14,356 bases of DNA from Cyanobacteria bacterium UBA9971 (GCA_003499955.1 DNRP01000180.1:686-15041); one strand, 5' to 3'. Positions 6,578 to 13,604 are shown, numbered from the stretch's first letter. Notes: generated by a model from the letters alone, not told the origin. Program-made: numbers and translations.

Positions 6578-7453
6578 TTAAACAGGTACTTTTGCTAAAT
6601 CCCAGAAGATATTAAAAAGTTTTTCTGCGCATTTTCGATAATCTTCGCGGTTTGCTTCGCCGTTAATAATAATATCAGCATTATTTACAGTCGGTTTAAT
6701 ATGGATTTTTGTTTTATCCATAATACTCGCGAAAGCTTTTATTGCCTGTTCGCCTTTAAAATCTCTTTCTTCTGCCCGTCTGAACCATCTTTCTCTTTGC
6801 GCTTCCGGCGAAACATTTACATAGAAACAAAAATCAAATACATCTTTAAGTTTATCGTTTAAATTAAAAATACCCTCTGAAACAATGATAGGGTTTGTTT
6901 TACAGAGGATATGATTGTCGATTCTTATAGCAGTTCCATCCAAAAAATATTTAGGGGTCATGGTGTCATGCCCGCAAATAAGTTTTTCTATATGAGTCTT
7001 TAAAAGCTCGAGATCAACAGCGCTCGGAGCATCAAGGTCATAATTTTCGACAAATTTGGCTATTCCGCCTGCGGCTTTAACTTCTTTTGATCTGTCATAG
7101 TAATAATTATCGGCATTAACTTTAGTGATGTTTTCTTCTTTACCCATTCGAGCATGGACAGAATTTACGGCATCAACCATGTCATAAACAAAACTGGATT
7201 TTCCGCTGGCTGTTTCACCCGCGACGCCTATAGCGACAGGTCTTTTTGATAAACCGCCAAGAAAATAAGTAAGTTTTATAATGGCTCTTGAGTTTATTGA
7301 TAATATTACCGGCTGTTCCAGTTCTTTATCTTCTTGTAAAAAATTTAAAATTCTGTTTTCGACTCGTTCTAAAATCTCAAAATCTCTATGCTTAACACCA
7401 ACGCTTAAATCGGCGTATTTAGTTTGGATTAAATTTGTAGCAGAACTAACCAT
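6578..7453 (-). CDS. Uridine kinase/phosphoribulokinase-family P-loop kinase
   Basis: The protein has 291 residues. The kinase core begins near residue 70. Walker A is GETASGKS (79-86). Then come NADNYYYD (113-120, like the DSYYkD of uridine kinases), YDLDAPSAVD (138-147), VSEGIF and an arginine-rich lid with RWFRRAEERDF. A final ADIIING matches the end of the Udk core. The first 70 residues are an extra segment not found in ordinary Udk (about 210 residues), predicted helical from its composition. The likely reaction is ATP-dependent phosphorylation of a nucleoside or sugar, uridine by analogy, but the substrate is not shown by the sequence. The ATG is preceded by only a weak GAGAG, and I see no strong promoter of its own. 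Confidence 0.75.
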   Translation of the reverse strand: MVSSATNLIQTKYADLSVGVKHRDFEILERVENRILNFLQEDKELEQPVILSINSRAIIKLTYFLGGLSKRPVAIGVAGETASGKSSFVYDMVDAVNSVHARMGKEENITKVNADNYYYDRSKEVKAAGGIAKFVENYDLDAPSAVDLELLKTHIEKLICGHDTMTPKYFLDGTAIRIDNHILCKTNPIIVSEGIFNLNDKLKDVFDFCFYVNVSPEAQRERWFRRAEERDFKGEQAIKAFASIMDKTKIHIKPTVNNADIIINGEANREDYRKCAEKLFNIFWDLAKVPV

Positions 7454-7519
7454 TAATTTCTCTCATCAAACTGCCTGAACATGTTTTCTATTATGTATAA
7501 TACCGCTGAAAGATAAAAA

Positions 7520-7660
7520 TTGACATTTTATGCAAAAAAAATATTATAAAGTTTACACATTAAAAATAAAAATGACTAAAATATACAATTCTATTGTGTT
7601 TAAGCTGATTAAACTTTCTTAATAATAAAATATCCGAGTACTAAGTACCCGGATATTTTT
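7520..7660 (+). ncRNA. Candidate small RNA transcribed rightward, about 105 nt
   Basis: A rightward promoter is visible: perfect -35 TTGACA (7520-7525), 16-bp spacer, -10 TATTAT (7542-7547). The predicted start is near 7554. The next hairpin with a T run on this strand ends at 7660. No gene on this strand lies downstream before glgA, and HU is in the opposite direction. A 16-codon reading frame (7572-7622) lacks a Shine-Dalgarno. Chance promoters are frequent in AT-rich gaps, so this is a candidate only. Confidence 0.3.
7627..7660 (-). terminator. Rho-independent terminator of HU, also works rightward
   Basis: The arms at 7627-7641 and 7645-7659 pair over 15 bp around a 3-nt loop. The single mismatch is A-C on the plus strand but becomes a U-G wobble on the minus strand, so the hairpin is best in the HU direction. 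On the minus strand it runs into TTTTATTATT; on the plus strand into TTTTT. Confidence 0.82.
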
Positions 7661-7681
7661 GCTAAAAATTTTAGGCAGAGA

Positions 7682-7960
7682 TTACTTTGAAGCAACCAAT
7701 TCTTTGAATTTTTTGCCAGCTGTGAAAGCAGGAACTGTTTTTGCAGGTATTTTAAGTTCTTTACCTGTTTGTGGGTTTCTTCCCATTCTAGCTGCTCTTT
7801 TTCTGCTTTCGAATGAACCGAATCCAACTAATGTTACTTTTTTGCCTTTGGAAACTGTTTTGGTGATAGCTTCGATTGTAGCGTTAAGGATTTCAGCTAC
7901 GTCTTTTTGTGATAATTTTGTTTTCTTAGCTACTTCTTTTACTAAATCTTCTTTGTTCAT
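7682..7960 (-). CDS. hup: Nucleoid-associated DNA-binding protein HU
   Basis: The protein has 92 residues, the standard HU length. The N-terminal helices are followed by GFGSF (46-50), the flexible DNA-binding arm with RNPQTG (61-66) and the conserved tail AFTAGKKFKELV. The Arg-Asn-Pro tip (61-63) is the part that intercalates at DNA bends. HU is a dimer that compacts and bends DNA in the nucleoid without strict sequence preference. The start is clear: an excellent Shine-Dalgarno (GGGAGGT) seven bases before ATG. It stands alone, divergent from glgA, with its own terminator. Basic composition and family length leave little doubt; IHF subunits would show different arm residues. Confidence 0.96.
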   Translation of the reverse strand: MNKEDLVKEVAKKTKLSQKDVAEILNATIEAITKTVSKGKKVTLVGFGSFESRKRAARMGRNPQTGKELKIPAKTVPAFTAGKKFKELVASK

Positions 7961-8032
7961 AAGAACCTCCCTTTATTAGATAACTTTGCTATATTACAGG
8001 TTAGTGCTAATAATTACAATAATATTTGAAGA

Positions 8033-8041
8033 ATTATAACA
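8033..8041 (-). promoter_or_regulatory. Possible extended -10 promoter of HU
   Basis: The minus strand reads TGTTATAAT, a full extended -10 (TGnTATAAT), with no good -35. An alternative closer to the gene is TTGTAA (8019-8014), 17 bp, TAATAT (7996-7991). I cannot decide between them. I saw no convincing promoter for glgA in the same 262-bp gap, which is otherwise plain AT-rich sequence. Confidence 0.4.
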
Positions 8042-8222
8042 AAAAAAACTGTAATTATAAGAAAAATGAATTTATAGACCCATAATAAAGCTATATAAAT
8101 ATGTACTTATTTTAAGTCTTAAATTATATTACGATGTATCAAAATGTTAATTTATTTTGTAATATATGTTTAAAGCAAAATTAAAAATAATTAAATTAAT
8201 GAAAAAAATTGAGGTCTAATAT

Positions 8223-9704
8223 ATGCAAAATAAATTAAAGATTTTAATATGCGCATCGGAAGCTGTCCCTTTTGCCAAAACAGGCGGACTTGCTGATGTT
8301 GTTGGGACTTTACCGAAAGAACTTGCAAAGCTGGGGCATGACATAAGATTGGTTTTGCCAAGATATTATATGATTGATAAAGAAAAATACGGATTAAAAG
8401 AAATTCCGGGAGCTATGGGAACACCATTAGGAGTTGTTGGTGAAGTATGGTGCGGTGTTTTTGAAGGGAAGCTTCCTGACACTGATATTCCTGTGTACTT
8501 CATAGAGCATGAAGGATATTTTGGACGAAAAGGTATTTATAATGACGAAAACGGTCAGGGTTTTATGGATAATGACAACAGGTTTGCATTTTTCTCAAAA
8601 GCATGTCTTCAGCTTTGTAAAAAACTAGACTTTTATCCTGATGTGATTCAGGCAAATGACTGGCAAACCGCTGCAATACCTGTGTTTTTAAATACGGATT
8701 ACCGAAATGACAGGTTAGGGAAAGCTGCAAGTATCCTTACGATACACAATATGCAGTATCAGGGAGATTTTTATGAGGGGCTTATGGATGTTCTGGGCAT
8801 TGGCTGGGAACATTTTAATTTTCTTGAACTCGAATTTGACAATAAAGTAAATCTTTTGAAAGGCGGGATTTATCATTCAACTTTGCTGACGACCGTAAGT
8901 GAAGGGTACGCAAAAGAAATTCAAACTTCTGAATATGGTTGGGGGCTTGAAGGAGTAGTAAGGGAAAGAGCAAATGACTTATACGGAATCCTTAACGGTT
9001 GTGACTATGAAGAATGGAATCCTGAAACAGATAAATATATAGCTAAAAATTACTCTATTAAAGATCTTTCAGGTAAAAAAGAATGCAAAAGAGATTTACA
9101 AAAAGCGTTTAACTTGCCTGTAAAAGATGATATTCCCGTTTTTGGAATTGTTTCAAGAATGGCAAGGCAAAAAGGGATTGATATACTTGCAGAAGCCATT
9201 TATAAACTTTTTGATTTTAACGCGCAATTTGTTTTGCTCGGGGACGGAGAAGTCTGGTCGCATTTTTATTTTGGAGATGCGGCACATAAATTACCCGATA
9301 AAATGGGATGTTATTTCGGCTACAATAATGAACTTGCTCATAAAATCGAGGCGGGCGCTGATTTTTTCCTCATGCCGTCAAGATTTGAACCCTGTGGATT
9401 AAATCAGATGTATAGTTTAAGATATGGAACGCTTCCTATTGTTAGAGCTACAGGCGGTCTTAATGATACCGTAGAGAATTTTAACGAAAAAACATGGGAA
9501 GGCACAGGCTTTAAATTTAATGATTTAACTGCCGAATCGCTCTTTGATACTGTCGGCTGGGCTGTTTATACTTATTACAATAATAAAAACGGAATGAAAC
9601 GCCTGATTGAAAATGCCATGAAAAAACGCTTCACCTGGGAAGAGTCTGCTAAAAAGTATGTAGATGTTTTTGAATTGGCGATTAAAAAACGTAAAGGGTT
9701 ATAA
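8223..9704 (+). CDS. glgA: Glycogen synthase (ADP-glucose type, GT5)
   Basis: The protein has 493 residues, close to the usual 475-490. The two Rossmann halves of a GT-B enzyme are present. The N-terminal KTGGL motif (19-23) binds ADP-glucose. Further landmarks are ANDWQTA (144-150), TIHNMQYQG (173-181), NGCDYEEWNP (258-267), SRFEPCGLNQ (386-395, with catalytic-site E389) and the second TGGL (410-413). It adds glucose from ADP-glucose to the growing alpha-1,4-glucan in the cytoplasm. GAGGT lies seven bases before ATG. No other glycogen gene (glgB, glgC, glgP) is in the window, so it is a stand-alone locus. It is distinguished from GT4 sucrose-type synthases by the KTGGL start and the overall order of motifs. 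Confidence 0.95.
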   Translation: MQNKLKILICASEAVPFAKTGGLADVVGTLPKELAKLGHDIRLVLPRYYMIDKEKYGLKEIPGAMGTPLGVVGEVWCGVFEGKLPDTDIPVYFIEHEGYFGRKGIYNDENGQGFMDNDNRFAFFSKACLQLCKKLDFYPDVIQANDWQTAAIPVFLNTDYRNDRLGKAASILTIHNMQYQGDFYEGLMDVLGIGWEHFNFLELEFDNKVNLLKGGIYHSTLLTTVSEGYAKEIQTSEYGWGLEGVVRERANDLYGILNGCDYEEWNPETDKYIAKNYSIKDLSGKKECKRDLQKAFNLPVKDDIPVFGIVSRMARQKGIDILAEAIYKLFDFNAQFVLLGDGEVWSHFYFGDAAHKLPDKMGCYFGYNNELAHKIEAGADFFLMPSRFEPCGLNQMYSLRYGTLPIVRATGGLNDTVENFNEKTWEGTGFKFNDLTAESLFDTVGWAVYTYYNNKNGMKRLIENAMKKRFTWEESAKKYVDVFELAIKKRKGL

Positions 9705-9725
9705 ATATTTTTTCAAAATTTTTGG

Positions 9726-9750
9726 CAATTTTCATCTTTCAAAATTGTTT
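9726..9750 (+). terminator. Weak hairpin after glgA
   Basis: CAATTTT (9726-9732) and AAAATTG (9741-9747) pair over 7 bp with an 8-nt loop, followed by TTTAATATT. It is AT-rich and weak, and may only partly separate glgA from the next gene, which starts 82 bases downstream of the glgA stop. Confidence 0.35.
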
Positions 9751-9786
9751 AATATTATATAAGACAAATTTTTGGAGAGGTGAAAA

Positions 9787-10587
9787 ATGGGAGAAAAAAG
9801 TACACTAATTGGACAGAAAAAATTTTCTAATCCTGCTGTCAAGCAGACTGTCAAGCCTGAAAAATCATCAGCGAAAAAAATTCAGGGAAAATCAATATGG
9901 GAATCTTCTCCAGAAAAGGGGTACGTTAAACAATGGAAATATCCTGAAGAATGTAAGGTTAAAACATTTAAATATCCTGAAATAGATAAACAAACGCGAC
10001 AAAAAAATGTTGTGGACAGGCTTTATGAAATTGATAAACCTACAAAAGATCCATATATAACACAAATTACTATGGATGAGCTTAAATCTCATCAACATAT
10101 GCTGGATCCTCAGATAGAAAAGTTTAATGAGCAGCAGAAAGTGCCTTCTCCTCAGTTGAAAGTTAGAGGAGTTCCTGTTTTGGCGCAAATAGTGGTTAAT
10201 AAAAAAGCTCATAAAACTTACTTGTATGATGATAACGGCAAATTTGTCAAAAATTATTCTGATGCTGTCGGTAAACCTGAAACACCTACACCGTCAGGAT
10301 TGTTATATGTTACCAGAATAGGAAATGCGCCGTATAATCACGCTGATGATACCCAAAAAGTCAAAAAAACACCGTCTGATTATGGTCCACATGTAATATA
10401 TGACAGATTCCTTGATGCTAAATCAGGAAATACTACTATATCAGGAACTTTTTTGCACGGAACTAATGCACCTTCATCTATCGGGGGCAACCGTTCTCAT
10501 GGCTGTGTAAGGCATAAAAATAGTGATATAGAAGCTCTGGTACATTCTAAATTGGTTAATCCCGGTGATTTTATTAAAATAGAATGA
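9787..10587 (+). CDS. L,D-transpeptidase (YkuD domain) without visible signal peptide
   Basis: The protein has 266 residues. The C-terminal half (about 130-266) is a YkuD domain. A strand-rich start (VLAQIVVNKKAHKTYLY) is followed by TPSG and then the catalytic region with H224 (FLHGTN) and SHGCVR, where C240 is the nucleophile and H238 its neighbour. Such enzymes form 3-3 cross-links in peptidoglycan or attach proteins to it, outside the membrane. The N-terminal 130 residues are polar and Lys/Pro-rich, with a short repeated WKYPE/FKYPE element. They contain no hydrophobic signal segment, which is odd for an exported enzyme. The ATG has a strong Shine-Dalgarno (GGAGAGGTG), so a longer N-terminus is unlikely. 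It ends 13 bases from the convergent dehydrogenase gene. Confidence 0.88.
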   Translation: MGEKSTLIGQKKFSNPAVKQTVKPEKSSAKKIQGKSIWESSPEKGYVKQWKYPEECKVKTFKYPEIDKQTRQKNVVDRLYEIDKPTKDPYITQITMDELKSHQHMLDPQIEKFNEQQKVPSPQLKVRGVPVLAQIVVNKKAHKTYLYDDNGKFVKNYSDAVGKPETPTPSGLLYVTRIGNAPYNHADDTQKVKKTPSDYGPHVIYDRFLDAKSGNTTISGTFLHGTNAPSSIGGNRSHGCVRHKNSDIEALVHSKLVNPGDFIKIE

Positions 10588-10600
10588 TTAAATAGTTAAA

Positions 10601-11626
10601 TTATATTACTTTATTAATAATATTTCCCTGAATATAGCCGTTAATATTGTCAACTGTCGTCTGCAAAATCCTCTGTATTGCTTCTATCGTATCAAAAGCT
10701 ATATGCGGAGTTATTATAACATTTGGCATATCAAGAAGTTTATGATTTATAAGGGTTTTTTCGAGGCAGTCTTTCTTTACGCAGTCAATCTTGGAAAGAA
10801 ATAATTCCTCATTTGCAATAATTTCTTCACATTCAAGAACGTCCAATCCCGCGCCCGCAACTTTACCTGACTGAATAGCATTATAAAGCGCGTTTGTGTC
10901 CATGATTTCACCGCGGGCAGTGTTGATTATAATTACACCGTCTTTCATTTCAGAAAAAGCTTCATCGTTTACCATATGGAAATTTTCTTTTTTCGATGGA
11001 GCATGAAGGCTGACTATATCTGACCTTTTGAATAATTCTTCAAGCTCAACATACTCAACACCGAGTTTTTCTTTTAATTCTTCGCTGGGAAACGGGTCAT
11101 AAGTTAGAATTTTCATGCCAAAGCCGTAGGCAATTTTTGCTGTGTATGCCCCGATTGCTCCTGTGCCTATAATTCCTATTGTTTTCCCCAGTAAATCATT
11201 TCCTGTATATTTTTCAAGATTAATCGAGCCTTGTCGTAATTCAGCATGGGCGATATTTACCTTTCTTATTACGTTTAAAAGAAGCGCAAATGTGAATTCC
11301 GCTACGGTAACATCTCCGTATCTCGGTACATTTACAACAGCTATGTCTTTTTCTTTGCAATACTCAAGGTCAACATTGTTATAACCCGTTGATCTTGTCG
11401 TAATAAGCTTTAGGTTGGGAAGTTTCTTGAGTAATTTTTCGGAAGTTCGAGAGCTTGTAAAAATTGAAAGAATTTCTGAATCTTTTATTTTTTCAAGATT
11501 ATCGTCAAGCCCTATATGAAATGGAGCTTGAATATAAACAAATTCACAGTTTTCAGGTTTATTTTTTTCAAGAAATTTTTGATCTGTTTCTTTTATATCA
11601 AAAAAAGCTGCTTTGATTTTTTGCAT
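10601..11626 (-). CDS. D-isomer-specific 2-hydroxyacid dehydrogenase (D-lactate dehydrogenase-like)
   Basis: The protein has 341 residues, typical of the family. The NAD-binding Rossmann motif is GIIGTGAIG (151-159), with D177 (TYDP) after the second strand, which favours NAD over NADP. The catalytic residues are R238 (NTARGE), E265 or E267 (LDVLECEE) and H308 (ITPHIAFDT). The protein reduces a 2-keto acid to the D-hydroxy acid, or the reverse. The N-terminal substrate domain contains TRSTGYNNVD (77-86), common in D-lactate dehydrogenases. A short insertion of about ten residues lies between the Glu and His motifs. D-lactate dehydrogenase is the best guess; phosphoglycerate or other keto-acid dehydrogenases remain possible. 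AAGGG lies ten bases before ATG. Confidence 0.88.
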   Translation of the reverse strand: MQKIKAAFFDIKETDQKFLEKNKPENCEFVYIQAPFHIGLDDNLEKIKDSEILSIFTSSRTSEKLLKKLPNLKLITTRSTGYNNVDLEYCKEKDIAVVNVPRYGDVTVAEFTFALLLNVIRKVNIAHAELRQGSINLEKYTGNDLLGKTIGIIGTGAIGAYTAKIAYGFGMKILTYDPFPSEELKEKLGVEYVELEELFKRSDIVSLHAPSKKENFHMVNDEAFSEMKDGVIIINTARGEIMDTNALYNAIQSGKVAGAGLDVLECEEIIANEELFLSKIDCVKKDCLEKTLINHKLLDMPNVIITPHIAFDTIEAIQRILQTTVDNINGYIQGNIINKVI

Positions 11627-11682
11627 TTAGCATTTGCCCTTTTTATATCTATTTAAATAAGTATTTGTTAAATTATTTTTTA

Positions 11683-11770
11683 CACCCACCCCCAACCCCC
11701 TCCCTCAAGGAAGGGGGCTAGAGTTAGTTTTTTGGCTCGCTTTCCGTCGCTTTCAGCGACTCGCTCGCCC
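11683..11770. repeat. GC-rich composite repeat with two hairpins
   Basis: The left part is ACCCACCCCCAACCCCCTCC followed by CTCAAGGAAGGGGG. CCCCCT and AGGGGG pair around a short inner stem. The right part contains GTCGCT-TTC-AGCGAC (11746-11760), a perfect 6-bp hairpin, flanked by CTCGC words. The G+C content is far above the surroundings. It lies between two leftward genes. It resembles C-rich intergenic repeats scattered in many bacterial genomes, but copy number cannot be seen here. Confidence 0.6.
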
Positions 11771-11794
11771 TTTTTATTTTTAAATAATGATTTT

Positions 11795-12208
11795 TTACGC
11801 GTTAACTTCTTGTTGTTTTTCAGGTTCTTGAGGTATGAATAATGATGCAATCTGATATTTTCTTTCAATCATTAATTCATCGTTTCTGTAAACGTAAAAC
11901 TTCATGCTTTTTGAATTTTCAGGAATCATTACTTTTAAATCAGAAGCAAGCGCATTATATGTAAATCCTTCATTTGGAATTTTCACCTGTGTTTGCCCGA
12001 GTTCACTAACTTCGCCTTCATCAAGCTGAACTCTGATTGAAACATTATAATCTCCTTCATTCCAGCCCGGACCGCAAATTGCTACAAGGTCAAACTGAAA
12101 TTCCGAGGGAAGTTTTATTGTCATAAGCTGGTCAATTATATTTATACAGCTTAATTTGTTGTTTTTATAAGTTATATTTTCTGCCAGTAAAAGATATTGA
12201 TTTTGCAT
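11795..12208 (-). CDS. DUF6941-like beta-sandwich protein
   Basis: The protein has 137 residues with no signal peptide or membrane segment. The beginning, YLLLAENITYKNNKLSCINI (5-24), followed by IDQLMTIKLPSEFQFDLVAI, fits the pattern of DUF6941: a hydrophobic strand, then 'sNiFdqi...fP', then a second strand. The rest is alternating hydrophobic strands, consistent with an immunoglobulin-like sandwich, and ends in a Gln/Glu-rich tail. Function is unknown for this family. AAGGAG lies ten bases before ATG. A strong promoter sits about 190 bases upstream, so the mRNA leader would carry the palindromic repeat pair. The family call rests on memory of the pattern, not a search. Confidence 0.72.
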   Translation of the reverse strand: MQNQYLLLAENITYKNNKLSCINIIDQLMTIKLPSEFQFDLVAICGPGWNEGDYNVSIRVQLDEGEVSELGQTQVKIPNEGFTYNALASDLKVMIPENSKSMKFYVYRNDELMIERKYQIASLFIPQEPEKQQEVNA

Positions 12209-12272
12209 AATAGTTGTTCTCCTTACTATTTAAATTTGTATTTTTAGAACCCATCTGGTTAAAACTTGCGAT

Positions 12273-12358
12273 TGTCATTGCGAGGAGCTTGCGACGAAGC
12301 AATCTAAAACCAGTCATTATTTTTTGGATTGCCACGGGCTAAAGCCCTCGCAATGACA
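12273..12358. repeat. Palindromic repeat pair, MITE-like
   Basis: The ends TGTCATTGCGAGG (12273-12285) and CCTCGCAATGACA (12346-12358) are perfect 13-bp inverted repeats. Each half is itself a complete short repeat: the left reads GTCATTGCGAGG...GAAGCAATCT and the right GGATTGCCACGGGCTAAAGC followed by CCTCGCAATGACA. The right half contains a perfect GGGC-TAAA-GCCC hairpin. No open reading frame lies within. The pair lies between the predicted promoter and start of the DUF6941-like gene. Confidence 0.8.
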
Positions 12359-12396
12359 GTTCCAGAAAGAAAGAAACTTTAACTAGATAGCTTCTT

Positions 12397-12425
12397 ATAA
12401 TACTAACATAAATTTGATTTATCAA
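12397..12425 (-). promoter_or_regulatory. Promoter of the DUF6941-like gene
   Basis: Leftward -35 TTGATA (12425-12420, 5 of 6), 17-bp spacer, -10 TATTAT (12402-12397, 5 of 6). The predicted start near 12390 gives a leader of about 180 nt containing the inverted repeat pair. It lies directly behind the terminator of the gene upstream, as expected for a new transcription unit. Confidence 0.6.
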
Positions 12426-12440
12426 AATAACTCAAAAAAT

Positions 12441-12475
12441 AAAAAACCCTTACAATTGACTTACGTCTGTAAGGG
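12441..12475 (-). terminator. Rho-independent terminator of the repeat-protein gene
   Basis: On the minus strand CCCTTACA (12475-12468) pairs with TGTAAGGG (12454-12447) over 8 bp with a 13-nt loop, directly followed by six T and then ATTTTTT. This is a textbook terminator 33 bases after the stop codon. Confidence 0.88.
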
Positions 12476-12508
12476 GAGTAAAGGTGAGCAATTAGTAAAA
12501 TTTATATT

Positions 12509-13468
12509 TTAAGCGGATATTTGGCTTAAAAGATTTTGGTAATCGTTAACAAGTATTTGTGCCAATGTATCTGTATCCATTTGTGTAGTCACAAGCGCAA
12601 GGAAGTTATCCGGTAATTTGTCGAGGAATTTAATTAATTCATCGTTATCAATAGTCCCCATTCCTTCAACAAGAGAAGATTTAGGGAAGTTTATTGTTTG
12701 TTTGAAAAGTGATTGCTGCGTAAATTCCATATAAAGGGATGAATCCTCTTTAAGCATTTCTGATACGATGCCGCGCATTTTTTTGTATTCAAGTCCTTTG
12801 ATACCGTCTGTAATTTGTGCTGTGCTAAGGTCTCCAATAACTTTAAAAAGTTGGGTTTGAGTTTTATTTCCTTGAGGAACGCCTGTTGCTGCTTCTGCAA
12901 TCTGTGAAAGTTCTGTTTTGGAAAGTGATTGGAAAATTTTAAGCATATTTGATTTTTCGATTTTTTTGCTTGATAAAAAGTGATTTAATTCTTTAATTGA
13001 AAAATGTTCCAAAATCTGATCAGTAGAAATGTACATTTTAGTAAGCATTTTAAGCAGTTGTTCTTTTGAAAGGTTGCCGACAAATTGAAGAAGTTTTTCT
13101 TTTGTAAAAAGTTTCAAACCGCTGAGGAGCTGTTCTTTGTTAAGTAAAGATAAAAATTGAAGCAATTCTGAATGAGGAATTAATTTAAGAATTGCAAGTT
13201 TACTTTCGGGCATTTCTAATTTTAAAGTTTCAATAAGGGTTGCAGCATCAGTAGGAACGTTCTTAACTTTACTTGCAGCATCTGCATCTTGGGTGTTTTC
13301 AGCAGATTGAATAATTTGACCATGTTGCCCTATTTTCGTGCCTTTTGCAGCTTGAGCATCGGAATATTGGTCTATAGCAGAATAGGCTTTACTATTACTG
13401 TTTTTTACCATTGGCAAGTAATAGTATAAGCCGGGATATAATGTTAAATTTGTATCAAGTGTTATCAT
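12509..13468 (-). CDS. Leucine-rich 12-residue helical repeat protein, unknown function
   Basis: The protein has 319 residues from the chosen ATG. A GTG five codons earlier (13483) would give 324, but that GTG lies inside AGGTGAT, a good Shine-Dalgarno for the ATG. The N-terminal 75 residues are low-complexity and polar (Gln, Ala, Ser, Asp). From about residue 87 to 194 the protein is a tandem array of 12-residue units of the form xKExLLxxLxxL: PHSELLQFLSLL, NKEQLLSGLKLF, TKEKLLQFVGNL, SKEQLLKMLTKM, then more degenerate units. A second region near the C-terminus (DNDELIKFLDKLPDNFLALV) has a similar style. I predict an alpha-helical solenoid for protein binding. No enzyme motif, signal peptide or membrane segment is seen, and I do not recognise a family. 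A strong terminator follows. Confidence 0.75.
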   Translation of the reverse strand: MITLDTNLTLYPGLYYYLPMVKNSNSKAYSAIDQYSDAQAAKGTKIGQHGQIIQSAENTQDADAASKVKNVPTDAATLIETLKLEMPESKLAILKLIPHSELLQFLSLLNKEQLLSGLKLFTKEKLLQFVGNLSKEQLLKMLTKMYISTDQILEHFSIKELNHFLSSKKIEKSNMLKIFQSLSKTELSQIAEAATGVPQGNKTQTQLFKVIGDLSTAQITDGIKGLEYKKMRGIVSEMLKEDSSLYMEFTQQSLFKQTINFPKSSLVEGMGTIDNDELIKFLDKLPDNFLALVTTQMDTDTLAQILVNDYQNLLSQISA

Positions 13469-13478
13469 TCTAAGACCA

Positions 13479-13485
13479 ATCACCT
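13479..13485 (-). promoter_or_regulatory. Shine-Dalgarno deciding the start of the repeat-protein gene
   Basis: AGGTGAT on the minus strand matches seven bases of the consensus complementary to the 16S rRNA tail, ten bases before the ATG at 13468. It overlaps the alternative GTG start at 13483, which has no good site of its own. Confidence 0.55.
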
Positions 13486-13575
13486 TTTAAAATTTTTACC
13501 AACTGCTGCGTCTATCTTATTTATCGGAGAAGTTGGAGATTATCTGAAGAATTTATAGGGATTTATTAAGTTTTT

Positions 13576-13603
13576 TTTACATTTGTCCATGTTAAATTAT
13601 ACT
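13576..13603 (+). promoter_or_regulatory. Promoter of the HD-domain gene
   Basis: -35 TTTACA (13576-13581, 5 of 6), 16-bp spacer, -10 TATACT (13598-13603, 5 of 6). The -10 ends one base before the first ATG (13605). The expected transcription start, 6-8 bases downstream, coincides with the second ATG (13611). Confidence 0.55.
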
Positions 13604-13604
13604 T

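Noticed and set aside
7572..7622. 16-codon frame inside the candidate small RNA
   Set aside because: No Shine-Dalgarno and no recognisable peptide; such short frames are expected by chance.
7659..7979. Rightward 106-residue frame opposite HU
   Set aside because: It covers the whole HU gene on the other strand; HU is unmistakable and has a perfect Shine-Dalgarno.
9892..10212. Leftward 106-residue frame opposite the L,D-transpeptidase
   Set aside because: It is an antisense shadow of the N-terminal half, with no start signals.
11627..11670. Promoter for the dehydrogenase (TTAACA, 18 bp, TATAAA)
   Set aside because: The predicted start would fall on or after the Shine-Dalgarno, so it would leave no room for translation initiation.
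11680..11868. Leftward 62-residue frame
   Set aside because: It crosses the GC-rich repeat and the end of the DUF6941-like gene in another frame. Its tail is just translated C-run repeat.
12273..12358. CRISPR array or insertion sequence
   Set aside because: The units are inverted, not direct with spacers, and there is no transposase or cas gene in the window.
13466..13483. GTG start for the repeat protein
   Set aside because: The GTG is part of the AGGTGAT Shine-Dalgarno that best serves the ATG at 13468.
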